This document shows positions 24,159 to 32,094 of a stretch of DNA of 64,000 nucleotides, in pieces; position 1 is the first letter of the stretch; the number at the start of each line of letters is the position of its first letter. The DNA comes from Pedobacter sp. MC2016-15 (GTDB lineage: Bacteria > Bacteroidota > Bacteroidia > Sphingobacteriales > Sphingobacteriaceae), in the NCBI RefSeq assembly GCF_026239695.1, contig NZ_JAPIVS010000005.1:186001-250000 (forward strand), written 5' to 3'. A program made the translations under genes and the position numbers. Below the pieces are notes generated by a model. That model was given only the letters and a program-made list of their open reading frames with translations, ran no database searches and was not told where the DNA came from.

Positions 24159-27100
24159 TTAAATGCCGAAATTGACACCAAAGGTATAAGTAGCCGCTAC
24201 CGGATAAGCAGTGAAATTCACGCCAGGGGCCAGCGAGTTGGATCCTGAAAAACTCACTTCGGGATTGCCGCCTTTATACGAGGTAATAAAAAGTACATTT
24301 TGCCCGCTGCAGTATACCCGCATCGACCTGCTGAATGAAGTCTTGAAATTGTAGCCCAGGGTGACATTGCGTAAAGAAAGGTATGAACCATTTTTAACCC
24401 AGTGAGAAGGGCGGAAATCACGCGCCAGATTCGTGTTTGATACCGTTGTTGGCAAAATTCCTGCTCCCGGTTGCTCCGGAGAACGGTAGCGGTCCATCAC
24501 CTCGCGCTCCACGTTGAACACCCCGTCCAGGTTGGTCGTAAACTGTTTATACTGATCCAGGATCTGTGCACCATAAGAGCCGCTGATCAATACCGAAAGG
24601 TCAAAACTTTTATAATTAAACCTGTTAGTCATCCCGAAAATAAAGTCGGGATGCGGATTTCCTATCACCGTCTGGTCATTGGCATCAATCACACCATTGC
24701 CATCCACGTCTTTGTAACGCACCGTACCAACCACCTGACCATTGATATGCGGATAGCGTTGCAGTTCTTCCTGTGTCATAAATAACCCTTCAGATACATA
24801 GCCATAGAATAAGCCCATCGGCTGACCTACCATGGTGATGTTTGTTCCGCCTGCACCGGCAACTCCTGTGATGATTCTCTGCTTGCTTCCGATATCCAGG
24901 ACTTTATTCCTGTTAAATGAAATATTGAAATCTGTTTCCCATTTCAGGATGCCCTGGGTATTTTTAGAGTTTAATGAAAATTCCCAGCCCCTGTTCCTCA
25001 CGTTTCCAAGGTTGGTAATACCCTGACTAAATCCTGAGCTGATCGGGATGTCAATAGTCTGCAGCATCTGCTGTGTATTACGTGTATAATATTCCGCTGT
25101 AAAATTCAGACGCCCCTTGAATAAACTCAGGTCCATTCCCACATCCAGCTGCCGCGATGATTCCCAGCCCAGGCTTTGGTTGGCCAGGGAGTTGAGGATC
25201 ACACCATTGGCCAGCGTGTTTCCAAAGGCATAATTACTGGCTGCGATCAATGGGATTGCGGTATAATTTCCGATGGCATTATTACCTGCTATACCATAAC
25301 TACCACGCAGTTTCAGGTCGTCCAGCTGAGGTATTTTAGGGAAGAACTTTTCCTCTGATAAGCGCCAGCCGATGGAACCGGAAGGGAACGTTCCCCATCT
25401 GTTATTGGTCCCAAATCTTGAAGAACCGTCCCGGCGTACCGTACCCGAAAGGATGTATTTGTCTTTAAACGTGTAATTTACACGAGCCAGGTAGGAGAGA
25501 AGTTTCCATTTCTGCACTTCGCCGCCCGGCGTTACCAGCGTTGCCGCATTGATGGTTTCTATGGCATCATTTGGATATTGCGTGCCGATGATGGAATTGC
25601 GGTCTGCCCGTTCCTGCTGCATCGTATAACCTGCCAATGCGGTTACATGGTGATCCTTCCAGCTTTTTACATAAGTGACAGTATTCTCATTGAGCCAGTT
25701 CAGCAGGACGCTGGAATCAAACTGTCCCCGTGCAGGTTGTGGTGGTGGATTGCGAAAGGCACCCACGTAGGAAGGCTGGAATACATCGAACTTCCCATCC
25801 TGCCAGTCGACATTAAAAGAGGTCTTTACAGATAACTCGGGGAGGATCTGCCAGTTGAGGAAGGTGTTCACCAGTGCCCTTACATTTTTAGACTGCCTTT
25901 TGGTATTGAGCAGTACATTCAGTGGGTTGGAATTTGCAAAAGCGTCAGGTGAAGTAACGATAGGATTGAAGCTGCCATCCGCTAAGCGTACCTGAGACAC
26001 TGGAGTAGTGAGAAGAGCCTGAGTCAGCACACCCGTTTCAAAATGTCCTTCCGAATCTGATAGCTTTCTTAGTGTATAACTCGGAGCCAGGTTCAGGCCG
26101 AGTGTCAGGTTTTTTGCCAAAGTAGTTTCCAGGTTCATACGGAGTGAGTACCTTTCAAATCCTGTATTACGAACCACGCCCTGCTGGTTAAAATATCCTC
26201 CCGAAGCCATGATCCTGGTTTTATCTGTACCATTGGTCACCGTAACATTATAGTTCTGCATCGGCGCATTGCGCGTGAGCTCATCCAGCCAGTCGACACC
26301 CTTTCCCAGTGCTGCCGGATTTCGGTATAACTCAGGTACATCATTAATATTGAAGGGCTTATTGTTAAAGCGTGCCAGGTCTTGCCTGTGCTCTACACGC
26401 CATGTAGCAAATTCTTCTGCGCTCATCATATCCAGTGTCCTCGAATCCGGGATATGCTGCAAACCTGTGTAAAAAGAAAAGTCGACCGTTGATTTACCGC
26501 TTTTCCCTTTCTTGGTGGTGATCAGGATTACACCGTTGGCGCCCCTTGAACCATAAATGGCGGAGGACGCAGCATCCTTCAGCACGCTGATGTTTTCAAT
26601 ATCATCAGGATTCAGCGTACTCAGCGGATTCTGGAACTTATCGTAACTATTGTTGATAGGAAAACCATCAACGACATACAGGGGGTCGTCACCGGCCCCA
26701 ATGGAGCCTGCGCCGCGCACACGGATCACCATTCCGCCACCCGGAGTTCCCGAGGCCTGGTTTACCTGCACGCCAGCCATTTGTCCGGATAGTTTCTGAT
26801 CGATACTTGTTACCGGCAGATCTTTGATCACACTTTGGTTAATCGTAGATACCGCACCGATAACATTCCTTCGCGTTTCACTGCCATAGCCTACAACAAC
26901 GACTTCATTCAACGCAGATATGTCTTGTTTGAGGACAATGCTGAAGTTTCTCTCCGCGCCCACAGCCACTTCCTGTCGCTGAAATCCGAGATACGTGAAT
27001 ACCAGGGTAGCATTTGATGGCACCTTCAGGGAGAATTTACCATTGCCATCTGTTCGTGTACCCACATTTACATTGGTAAGCACCGTTACAGAAACACTGG

Positions 27101-27539
27101 GAATAGGTTTTCCATCTATATCGTTGACCTGTCCCTGTACAGTTATCTCCTGACTGGGCGCAGATCTGGAACTGGTTTTCTCACGGATAACAATCGTGCG
27201 GTCCTGCTGATAAATAATATCAAAATCAGCATCGTTCAGGATCGCGTTCATGAGCTCCGGAACGCTGCAGTCCTTTCGTTTGATGGTGACAGGAGGGATT
27301 TTGGCGAGGATGGCGCCCTCACTGATGAAGTTGTATCCGGTTTGTTTGGTAATCTGCAGAAACACCTGCCGGATGGGCATGTCCTTAACCTTTAGCGTCA
27401 CTTTACTTTGCGCAAAGCTGCCAGCGTTGGACTGGAATGTCGTGATTAATATTATTGCAAGTATAGCTTTTATCATAAATAAGCTTTTGAAAAGGCCATA
27501 GAGGCTTATGCCGCTAAAAGCGGCGTATTTTTTATACAT
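24159..27539 (-). CDS. SusC/RagA TonB-dependent outer-membrane transporter with STN domain
   Basis: 1126 aa. After a signal peptide (about residues 15-43) comes an STN domain (VKDMPIRQVFLQITKQTGYN), which contacts the FecR anti-sigma factor. Then come a carboxypeptidase-like domain (QGQVNDIDGKPIPSVSV), the SusC signature around ALNEVVVVGYG, the plug (DPLYVVDGFPINNS, SAIYGSRGANGVILITTKKG) and a beta-barrel ending in an aromatic FGVNFGI. It imports glycan fragments with SusD. The STN domain matches the nearby FecR/ECF sigma pair, so substrate binding probably turns on the locus through the sigma factor. Start chosen at the first ATG with a clear signal peptide. Confidence 0.94.
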   Translation of the reverse strand: MYKKYAAFSGISLYGLFKSLFMIKAILAIILITTFQSNAGSFAQSKVTLKVKDMPIRQVFLQITKQTGYNFISEGAILAKIPPVTIKRKDCSVPELMNAILNDADFDIIYQQDRTIVIREKTSSRSAPSQEITVQGQVNDIDGKPIPSVSVTVLTNVNVGTRTDGNGKFSLKVPSNATLVFTYLGFQRQEVAVGAERNFSIVLKQDISALNEVVVVGYGSETRRNVIGAVSTINQSVIKDLPVTSIDQKLSGQMAGVQVNQASGTPGGGMVIRVRGAGSIGAGDDPLYVVDGFPINNSYDKFQNPLSTLNPDDIENISVLKDAASSAIYGSRGANGVILITTKKGKSGKSTVDFSFYTGLQHIPDSRTLDMMSAEEFATWRVEHRQDLARFNNKPFNINDVPELYRNPAALGKGVDWLDELTRNAPMQNYNVTVTNGTDKTRIMASGGYFNQQGVVRNTGFERYSLRMNLETTLAKNLTLGLNLAPSYTLRKLSDSEGHFETGVLTQALLTTPVSQVRLADGSFNPIVTSPDAFANSNPLNVLLNTKRQSKNVRALVNTFLNWQILPELSVKTSFNVDWQDGKFDVFQPSYVGAFRNPPPQPARGQFDSSVLLNWLNENTVTYVKSWKDHHVTALAGYTMQQERADRNSIIGTQYPNDAIETINAATLVTPGGEVQKWKLLSYLARVNYTFKDKYILSGTVRRDGSSRFGTNNRWGTFPSGSIGWRLSEEKFFPKIPQLDDLKLRGSYGIAGNNAIGNYTAIPLIAASNYAFGNTLANGVILNSLANQSLGWESSRQLDVGMDLSLFKGRLNFTAEYYTRNTQQMLQTIDIPISSGFSQGITNLGNVRNRGWEFSLNSKNTQGILKWETDFNISFNRNKVLDIGSKQRIITGVAGAGGTNITMVGQPMGLFYGYVSEGLFMTQEELQRYPHINGQVVGTVRYKDVDGNGVIDANDQTVIGNPHPDFIFGMTNRFNYKSFDLSVLISGSYGAQILDQYKQFTTNLDGVFNVEREVMDRYRSPEQPGAGILPTTVSNTNLARDFRPSHWVKNGSYLSLRNVTLGYNFKTSFSRSMRVYCSGQNVLFITSYKGGNPEVSFSGSNSLAPGVNFTAYPVAATYTFGVNFGI

Positions 27540-27617
27540 TTGGTTAAGATTTATTTGTTAGTCAAAATTTGGCTAGTCATTGTTGGGGGGTATCCTGCAA
27601 GAGCCCTCCCAAATCTG

Positions 27618-27642
27618 CCGGAAGTGCTAGTAACACTTCCGG
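27618..27642. repeat. Perfect hairpin between FecR and SusC genes
   Basis: CCGGAAGTG (27618-27626) and CACTTCCGG (27634-27642) form a 9-bp stem with a 7-nt loop. On the minus strand, the direction of both flanking genes, it lacks a T-run, while T-rich DNA follows on the plus strand. It could partly separate sigma/FecR expression from susC expression or stabilise the susC leader. Confidence 0.5.
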
Positions 27643-27655
27643 TTTCATTTTATCT

Positions 27656-28903
27656 CTAGGTGTAGCTGATTCTAATCTTTATCCTCCTTTCTTTATGATT
27701 TTTATCTGATAGAATGTCAAACTGAACTTTGCCTGTTTTTTCTAAATTCTGTAAGAGAAACTTCAGGGATTTGCTGCGGGAATAGATTCCGAAAAACTCT
27801 ACAGACTTGGCTTTGCCGGCATATTCCAGGTCTACATCATACCATCGTGCTACCTGATCCATGATCGCTGGCAGAGGTTGGTTGTTAAATAAGAAATAGC
27901 CTTCCTTCCATGCTGTAACCTCTTCCAGGTCCACGGTTTTTACATTTACAGCTCCAGCAGCGCTCACTGCAGCCTGCTCACCTGGTTTAAGGATTTGTTC
28001 ATGCTGCTGTAATGGTCCCGATGCTTTGCCGATTTTTACGACCCCACGTACCAATGTTGTAAAAGCGTGTTTTTGCTGAGGGTATGCCTGTATATTGAAA
28101 GCTGTTCCCAATACCTTTACGTCATGGTTTTCTGTGTGGACAATGAATGGAAGTTTCTGTTTCTGATTGAGGTCTTTATGTTTGATATCAAAAAAACCTT
28201 CTCCGCTTAGTGCCACGCGCCGTTCAGACTTTGAAAATATGTCTGGAAAACTGAGTGAACTTGAGGCATTTAGCGTAACAAGCGATCCGTCCGGCAGTGT
28301 TACTTTATATTCTCCTCCACGTGGTGTGCGTATAATGTTGCCGCTGAGCTGCGTATAACTGGGAATTGCAGAGTTTATGTTATTACCTATAACTATCCAG
28401 CCTTGTTGTTTTTTCCTGATTGTTAGGTTGCCAGCATTTACAATTTCATTGTTAACTAATTTTTCCAGATCGATCTTTATTCCATTGTCCAGGATCAAAA
28501 CAGCGTTGTCCTTGCCGGGCGGGACATCCGCAATCCGAGTGTAGGTTTGAGCTGTATTGACTTTGCTATCTTTTGTTCTGGTTTGGAAAAACTGTATGGA
28601 AAAAAATACGGCGATCACTGCGGCAGCAGCATAGGCATACCAATTTCCTGATTTACGATTCTTTGTTTTAGGGTGCTTTAATACAGCTTGTTGCAGTCGT
28701 TCGATGCTGTCAGCAGATAAGGAATCAGCTGAATTTTCCTGGTTGTTCCATGATTGATCGATCATCGTGGCGAACAAATCCTCATCTTCCAGGTAAGTCA
28801 TCAACTCCTCCCATTCTTCGGGAGTGCAGCGATTATCGCGATAGCGGCTATACAAATACTTTATTCTGTCGTTCATTGGTCTGCGCAGGGCTTTGATAGA
28901 CAT
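27656..28903 (-). CDS. FecR-family anti-sigma factor
   Basis: 415 aa, or 406 aa if the second methionine (28876), which fits the family start MNDRIKYLYSRYRDN better, is used. An N-terminal sigma-binding region (TPEEWEELMTYLED) is followed by a membrane segment (WYAYAAAAVIAVFFSIQFF, about 90-110), the periplasmic FecR domain (RTPRGGEYKVTLPDGSLVTL) and a C-terminal STN-contacting domain (LPAIMDQVARWYDVDLEY). It should hold the ECF sigma factor until the SusC STN domain signals substrate. It lies 74 bp after the sigma gene and 116 bp before SusC. Confidence 0.92.
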   Translation of the reverse strand: MSIKALRRPMNDRIKYLYSRYRDNRCTPEEWEELMTYLEDEDLFATMIDQSWNNQENSADSLSADSIERLQQAVLKHPKTKNRKSGNWYAYAAAAVIAVFFSIQFFQTRTKDSKVNTAQTYTRIADVPPGKDNAVLILDNGIKIDLEKLVNNEIVNAGNLTIRKKQQGWIVIGNNINSAIPSYTQLSGNIIRTPRGGEYKVTLPDGSLVTLNASSSLSFPDIFSKSERRVALSGEGFFDIKHKDLNQKQKLPFIVHTENHDVKVLGTAFNIQAYPQQKHAFTTLVRGVVKIGKASGPLQQHEQILKPGEQAAVSAAGAVNVKTVDLEEVTAWKEGYFLFNNQPLPAIMDQVARWYDVDLEYAGKAKSVEFFGIYSRSKSLKFLLQNLEKTGKVQFDILSDKNHKERRIKIRISYT

Positions 28904-28977
28904 GATGCTATCATTTGCTGATTATATACATGACCCATCCCGGAACCAACAGGAGTAATGGAAAAGAATATTTTTTT

Positions 28978-29583
28978 TTAGAAAAATATGAAATGGGAGT
29001 AAAGCAGTGCCAAAGCGATTTCTGTATGGGCCTTCATATACTTCCTGATGAAGCGCAAGGCCAGTTGCATGTGAGTTTTTACGGTTAGCTTTGAGAGGGA
29101 GAGATGCGCAGCTGCTTCTTCATACTTTTTACCTTCTACATGACATAGCTGATACACGGCTTCCTGCTGTGGAGAAAGTTTTCGCACAGCCTCGTCCAGT
29201 AATCTGCTGGTCTCATTAAACAAAATTGAATCTTCTGTATTCCGGTCTTCCAATTTGTGATGAACTTGAAGATATAAGTTCCTGCGCTCCTCAATCTGCA
29301 GGCTTCGCCATACTTTTAAGGTTTGGTTTCTGGTGGTTACACGCAGGTATGCTCCAAATGAATCAATCTGATTGAGGTGCTCATGTTGCCAGATCTTTAG
29401 AAAAACCGTGAATACGATTTCTTCAGCTAATTCGTGAGATTTGATAATTTTTAAGGCGTTTGTATAAACTTGCGCCTGATACCTGTTTAATAAGACGCTG
29501 AAAGCAGTTTTATTACCTTCACTTATACGGCTCAGAAGATCCTTATCATCGGATAACATATAGTTCAGGGGCTTATTGCTCAA
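28978..29583 (-). CDS. ECF-type RNA polymerase sigma factor
   Basis: 201 aa. Region 2 (residues about 25-95) holds the core-binding and -10 helices (LNRYQAQVYTNALKII, then IVFTVFLKIWQHEHL); region 4 (about 135-190) holds the -35 helix-turn-helix (LSPQQEAVYQLCHVEGKKYE, then AAHLSLSKLTVKTHMQLAL). With the FecR gene downstream it forms the regulator pair of the SusC/SusD/rhamnosidase locus. The C-terminal residues ALALLYSHFIFF are hydrophobic, as often seen in this Bacteroidota sigma subfamily. Upstream DNA is occupied by the 11-bp-phased repeat element. Confidence 0.92.
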   Translation of the reverse strand: MSNKPLNYMLSDDKDLLSRISEGNKTAFSVLLNRYQAQVYTNALKIIKSHELAEEIVFTVFLKIWQHEHLNQIDSFGAYLRVTTRNQTLKVWRSLQIEERRNLYLQVHHKLEDRNTEDSILFNETSRLLDEAVRKLSPQQEAVYQLCHVEGKKYEEAAAHLSLSKLTVKTHMQLALRFIRKYMKAHTEIALALLYSHFIFF

Positions 29584-29710
29584 GGTTGAAATGGTATTTG
29601 GTTAGGTTGTACTTAGGTAACCGAAAATAAATCTTTCTTTGAAATTCGGCATCCTGTACTATCCTGCCCTGGTTCTCTGATTTTTTGAATATATGAGTGA
29701 TTTTTATTTT

Positions 29711-29897
29711 GTTCGTATCTCGTTCGTATCTCGTTGTTTGTTGGTATAAGCCTGGGAGATTTTTCCCTTATGGTTGGTGTATAGTTGCTATATCCATTTG
29801 ATAAAGCAACTATATACCAACTATAAGGAGCGGATAAGGCAACATATACCAGTATACGAGCAATACACGACCAATACCTAAGCAACTTGAACCTAAT
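29711..29897. repeat. 11-bp-phased degenerate repeat array with mid-point polarity switch (element 1)
   Basis: Seventeen consecutive 11-bp units fill this 187-bp stretch without a phase slip. The first two are identical (GTTCGTATCTC at 29711 and 29722). Left units tend to xxxTATxGTTG (for example CCTTATGGTTG, GTGTATAGTTG); from about 29799 units read in the opposite sense, xxATAxxCCAA or xxATAAxGCAA (CTATATACCAA, GGATAAGGCAA). The centre therefore also forms a long inverted repeat, TTGGTGTATAGTTGC against GCAACTATATACCAA (14 of 15). It lies between the ECF sigma gene and a divergent small gene. Function unknown. Confidence 0.65.
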
Positions 29898-29943
29898 AAG
29901 ATGATCAGCAAGGCCAGATCCATACTTATTATAATTAGCATTA

Positions 29944-29974
29944 TTGTTGTTCTTAGTTTTAATCACTATCTTTG
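29944..29974 (+). promoter_or_regulatory. Promoter of the 97-aa gene
   Basis: TTG (29944-29946) and TATCTTTG (29967-29974) lie 20 bp apart. Transcription should start near 29981, 15 bp before the ATG at 29996. This rules out the upstream TTG start at 29972, which lies inside the -7 box. Confidence 0.5.
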
Positions 29975-29995
29975 AGTGAGATAACGATTTTAGTT

Positions 29996-30289
29996 ATGGC
30001 AATATCAAAAGCATTAAGAACTAGATTATCTGGTGCGACCGGTAAACAAAATCAACTTGAAAAGGTTGATAGTGCGAGGGTAATCAGTGCTGCTTTCATG
30101 GGAATTTCAAATGTAATACCATCCAATCCAAAATTAAAGCCGTTCAGCACTAAAACTGAGAGTGATGAGACTTCAAAAGTGATCATACTTAAGGTGAATC
30201 CAAGTTTAAATAAACTTACAACAGATCCTTTGAATCCTAAAGCTTTACAAGCCAAGAGTATGTTTGCGAATTACCGCAAAAATAATTAA
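29996..30289 (+). CDS. 97-aa protein of unknown function
   Basis: Starts at ATG 29996, just behind a good promoter. The product is basic and polar (AISKALRTRLSGATGKQNQL, then VIILKVNPSLNKLTTDPLNP), without signal peptide or membrane segment. Its stop lies 8 bp from the stop of the convergent DUF6934 gene. No family was recognised. The gene lies within a patch bracketed by two 11-bp-phased repeat elements and looks accessory. It could be a regulator or partner of the DUF6934 product, but nothing in the sequence shows that. Confidence 0.5.
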   Translation: MAISKALRTRLSGATGKQNQLEKVDSARVISAAFMGISNVIPSNPKLKPFSTKTESDETSKVIILKVNPSLNKLTTDPLNPKALQAKSMFANYRKNN

Positions 30290-30297
30290 GCCTCTTT

Positions 30298-30750
30298 TCA
30301 GGTGAATATCAATGCGTTGTAATTAGTTCCAGCCTGAAAGGCTTCTCTGAGTGTAAGATCTTCATTATCATCTATTATTAAACCCTCAAGATCGAACATT
30401 TTTGTAAGAACGTCTAGATGCTTATTTATGCCCATCTGATATTTTCTGGAGCGGGCAACCGTGCTGCCTCTAAAATAGATCTTCCGTGTAGGAAACTCGT
30501 CACTATATATTTTTGCAATGTGAGCCACAGTTTCCAGAACCATATCCATATCACCATTTTTTGATTCTGTATCAAAATCTTCAGTCCCATCTGGTGCTAC
30601 AGTACAAAGAGCTAAGTTATATAGCTGTTCCTCTTCATCAATTAGATCAAACAGCGCCCTTTTCTTCAGGGTGGTCTTACCCACACTTTCAAAATCGAAG
30701 ACCCGAAAATCGCTGGATGTTTCTAAATTTAGATAGGAATTTATGGACAT
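30298..30750 (-). CDS. DUF6934 family protein
   Basis: 150 aa. It carries the family's conserved string: ESVGKTTLKKRALFDLI, LYNLALCTV, the NGDMDMVLETVAHIAKIY core, RKIYFRGSTVARSRKYQMGI and a C-terminal FDLEGLI. This is the ordinary-length form, in contrast to the copy at 10651-11193 with its cysteine-rich insertion. The function of the family is unknown. It is convergent with the 97-aa gene and has a 506-bp gene-poor stretch upstream. Family assignment is from memory of the motif pattern; a domain search would settle it. Confidence 0.75.
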   Translation of the reverse strand: MSINSYLNLETSSDFRVFDFESVGKTTLKKRALFDLIDEEEQLYNLALCTVAPDGTEDFDTESKNGDMDMVLETVAHIAKIYSDEFPTRKIYFRGSTVARSRKYQMGINKHLDVLTKMFDLEGLIIDDNEDLTLREAFQAGTNYNALIFT

Positions 30751-31256
30751 GGCCTAAATGTATTTATACTGATAACTTACTACTTACTTCGTTGAATTAT
30801 TTCGCCTTGGGTTCCAGGCGAACGAATAGCATAAAAACAAAACGTCGGTTTTTGAGATTCTGGTCACCGTCAATAGCGAAAAATGGTAATTAATCAGAAT
30901 ATTTTAAATTTGTTCCTTTAAATTAAAACCTTTTAATTTAATTAGTTTCTGATTTAGCTATTTTTAGTGGTGTGCATAGATACGTATTCTTCATTTAGTA
31001 TACTTTGTTGTGTGAAAGTAGATATCTACATTTGTGTAGATGGAGGATTACTTGTTGTAGAAGGTTGTTCTGAATCAAAGGTTATTATGACCGAGTACAT
31101 TGAATAGATTCCAGCTAAATGACTTACTACTGGATCAAGAGAAGAATCATCTGTGGATAGCGGTCAATAATGTAGGAATCATCAGATATGATCTTACCTC
31201 AACAATAACAAAACGATCGCCACTGAACTAAAACTATAAAAGCAAATCACGCTCAC
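30751..31256. other. Gene-poor stretch upstream of the DUF6934 gene
   Basis: 506 AT-rich bp with no acceptable complete gene. It holds a hairpin (CGCCT/AGGCG near 30811-30828) and, at 31091-31231, a 46-codon fragment resembling a sensor-protein propeller repeat, listed separately. No good promoter was found for either flanking gene. Confidence 0.35.
31091..31231 (+). pseudogene. Possible remnant of a two-component-regulator propeller repeat
   Basis: After a TGA at 31088-31090 the frame is open for 46 codons to the TAA at 31229-31231. It contains LDQEKNHLWIAVNNVGIIRYD, which resembles the D-x-x-G-x-LWIG...G-x-x-x-YD pattern of Reg_prop beta-propeller repeats in hybrid sensors. There is no start codon and no longer gene around it. 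If real, it is a leftover from a deleted sensor gene. The match is short. Confidence 0.3.
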
Positions 31257-31727
31257 ATGAAACACAAATTTAAATTATCCCTATTTCCTGAGTCGACGTT
31301 CACCATTACAACGTCTATCTGGACTGGCAAAATGAAGCTTTTTAAAGATGATATTAAGTTGGAGCAGTCAAAGGATCCAGGTAAACCATATCTTATCCCG
31401 ACTGAGGATGGACAGTACATCAAAGCCTTTCGGAACAGATCTTTCGCCAACTTAACACCGGGCTTGATCATCAACGATCAGGTGATCCAGGTTGTTGAAA
31501 AGCTAAAATGGTATCAGTATACTATGGCCATTGTACCATTATTACTTTGTTTGATAGGCGGCGCGATAGGGGGATTGATTGGAGGGCTCTGTGCATACTT
31601 AGTGCTATACATTTTTATGAAAGAGCAAGATAATGCTATCGCATACGTTAAAGCAATAATTCCTATAGCGGTGTCTTATGTATTATATTTCTTTGCAGCA
31701 TTAGAATTCATGAAATTAATACAATAA
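31257..31727 (+). CDS. Small membrane protein of unknown function
   Basis: 156 aa. The N-terminal 80 residues are soluble and beta-rich (FKLSLFPESTFTITTSIWTG). Two or three membrane segments follow: about 85-112 (MAIVPLLLCLIGGAIGGLIGG), extending to 118, and 133-153 (IIPIAVSYVLYFFAALEFM). The glycine-rich first pair (GGAIGGLIGGL) suggests tight helix packing. It stands alone between the DUF6934 region and the second 11-bp-phased element. No family was recognised. Confidence 0.6.
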   Translation: MKHKFKLSLFPESTFTITTSIWTGKMKLFKDDIKLEQSKDPGKPYLIPTEDGQYIKAFRNRSFANLTPGLIINDQVIQVVEKLKWYQYTMAIVPLLLCLIGGAIGGLIGGLCAYLVLYIFMKEQDNAIAYVKAIIPIAVSYVLYFFAALEFMKLIQ

Positions 31728-31828
31728 TCTGCTTTCAATTCAAATTTCTAATCAGTCAAAAGGTTATTACAGTAATGTTAAATCTTTAAAAAAAACCATG
31801 TCAACTGATATCAGGAATAACCCACAAA

Positions 31829-31960
31829 ATAGGCCTTGCTGTACCTTGTAAAGGCGTTTCTTAGGCATTGCTAAGGCCTTGGTTAGGGGTTGGATAGCCC
31901 CTTGGCCTAAACAACACCTAAAAAACGCCTTTCCAGTGCCTTTAAAGCCCCTTTTTTGCC
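31829..31960. repeat. 11-bp-phased degenerate repeat array with mid-point polarity switch (element 2)
   Basis: Twelve consecutive 11-bp units fill 132 bp. From 31851 the units read AAGGCGTTTCT, TAGGCATTGCT, AAGGCCTTGGT, TAGGGGTTGGA, TAGCCCCTTGG, and then switch sense to CCTAAACAACA, CCTAAAAAACG, CCTTTCCAGTG, CCTTTAAAGCC, CCTTTTTTGCC. The arms pair at the outside (AAGGCGTTT near 31851 with AAACGCCTT near 31923). It has the same design as element 1 with a different unit sequence. It lies upstream of the intradiol dioxygenase gene. Because 11 is not a multiple of 3 it cannot be a protein repeat. Confidence 0.65.
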
Positions 31961-32094
31961 CAAAAGAAAGACCGATCAGTGATACCGCAAAAATCACTCT
32001 GCCCAAGTCTTCACCGACACAATCCCCCGGTTCATCGTCACATTTCTTCGATCAAAAAAAATCCAGAGATCTTCATATCACAACAACAAAGATC

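Noticed and set aside
29711..29897. CRISPR array reading of the 11-bp repeats
   Set aside because: Units are far too short, degenerate and without spacers; no cas genes nearby.
29613..29966. 117-codon minus-strand frame upstream of the ECF sigma gene
   Set aside because: It is a by-product of the 11-bp-phased array; the peptide has no family features and the array period is not a multiple of three.
31879..32094. Upstream extension of the intradiol dioxygenase frame
   Set aside because: It runs through repeat element 2; the ATG at 32095 starts a proper lipoprotein signal.
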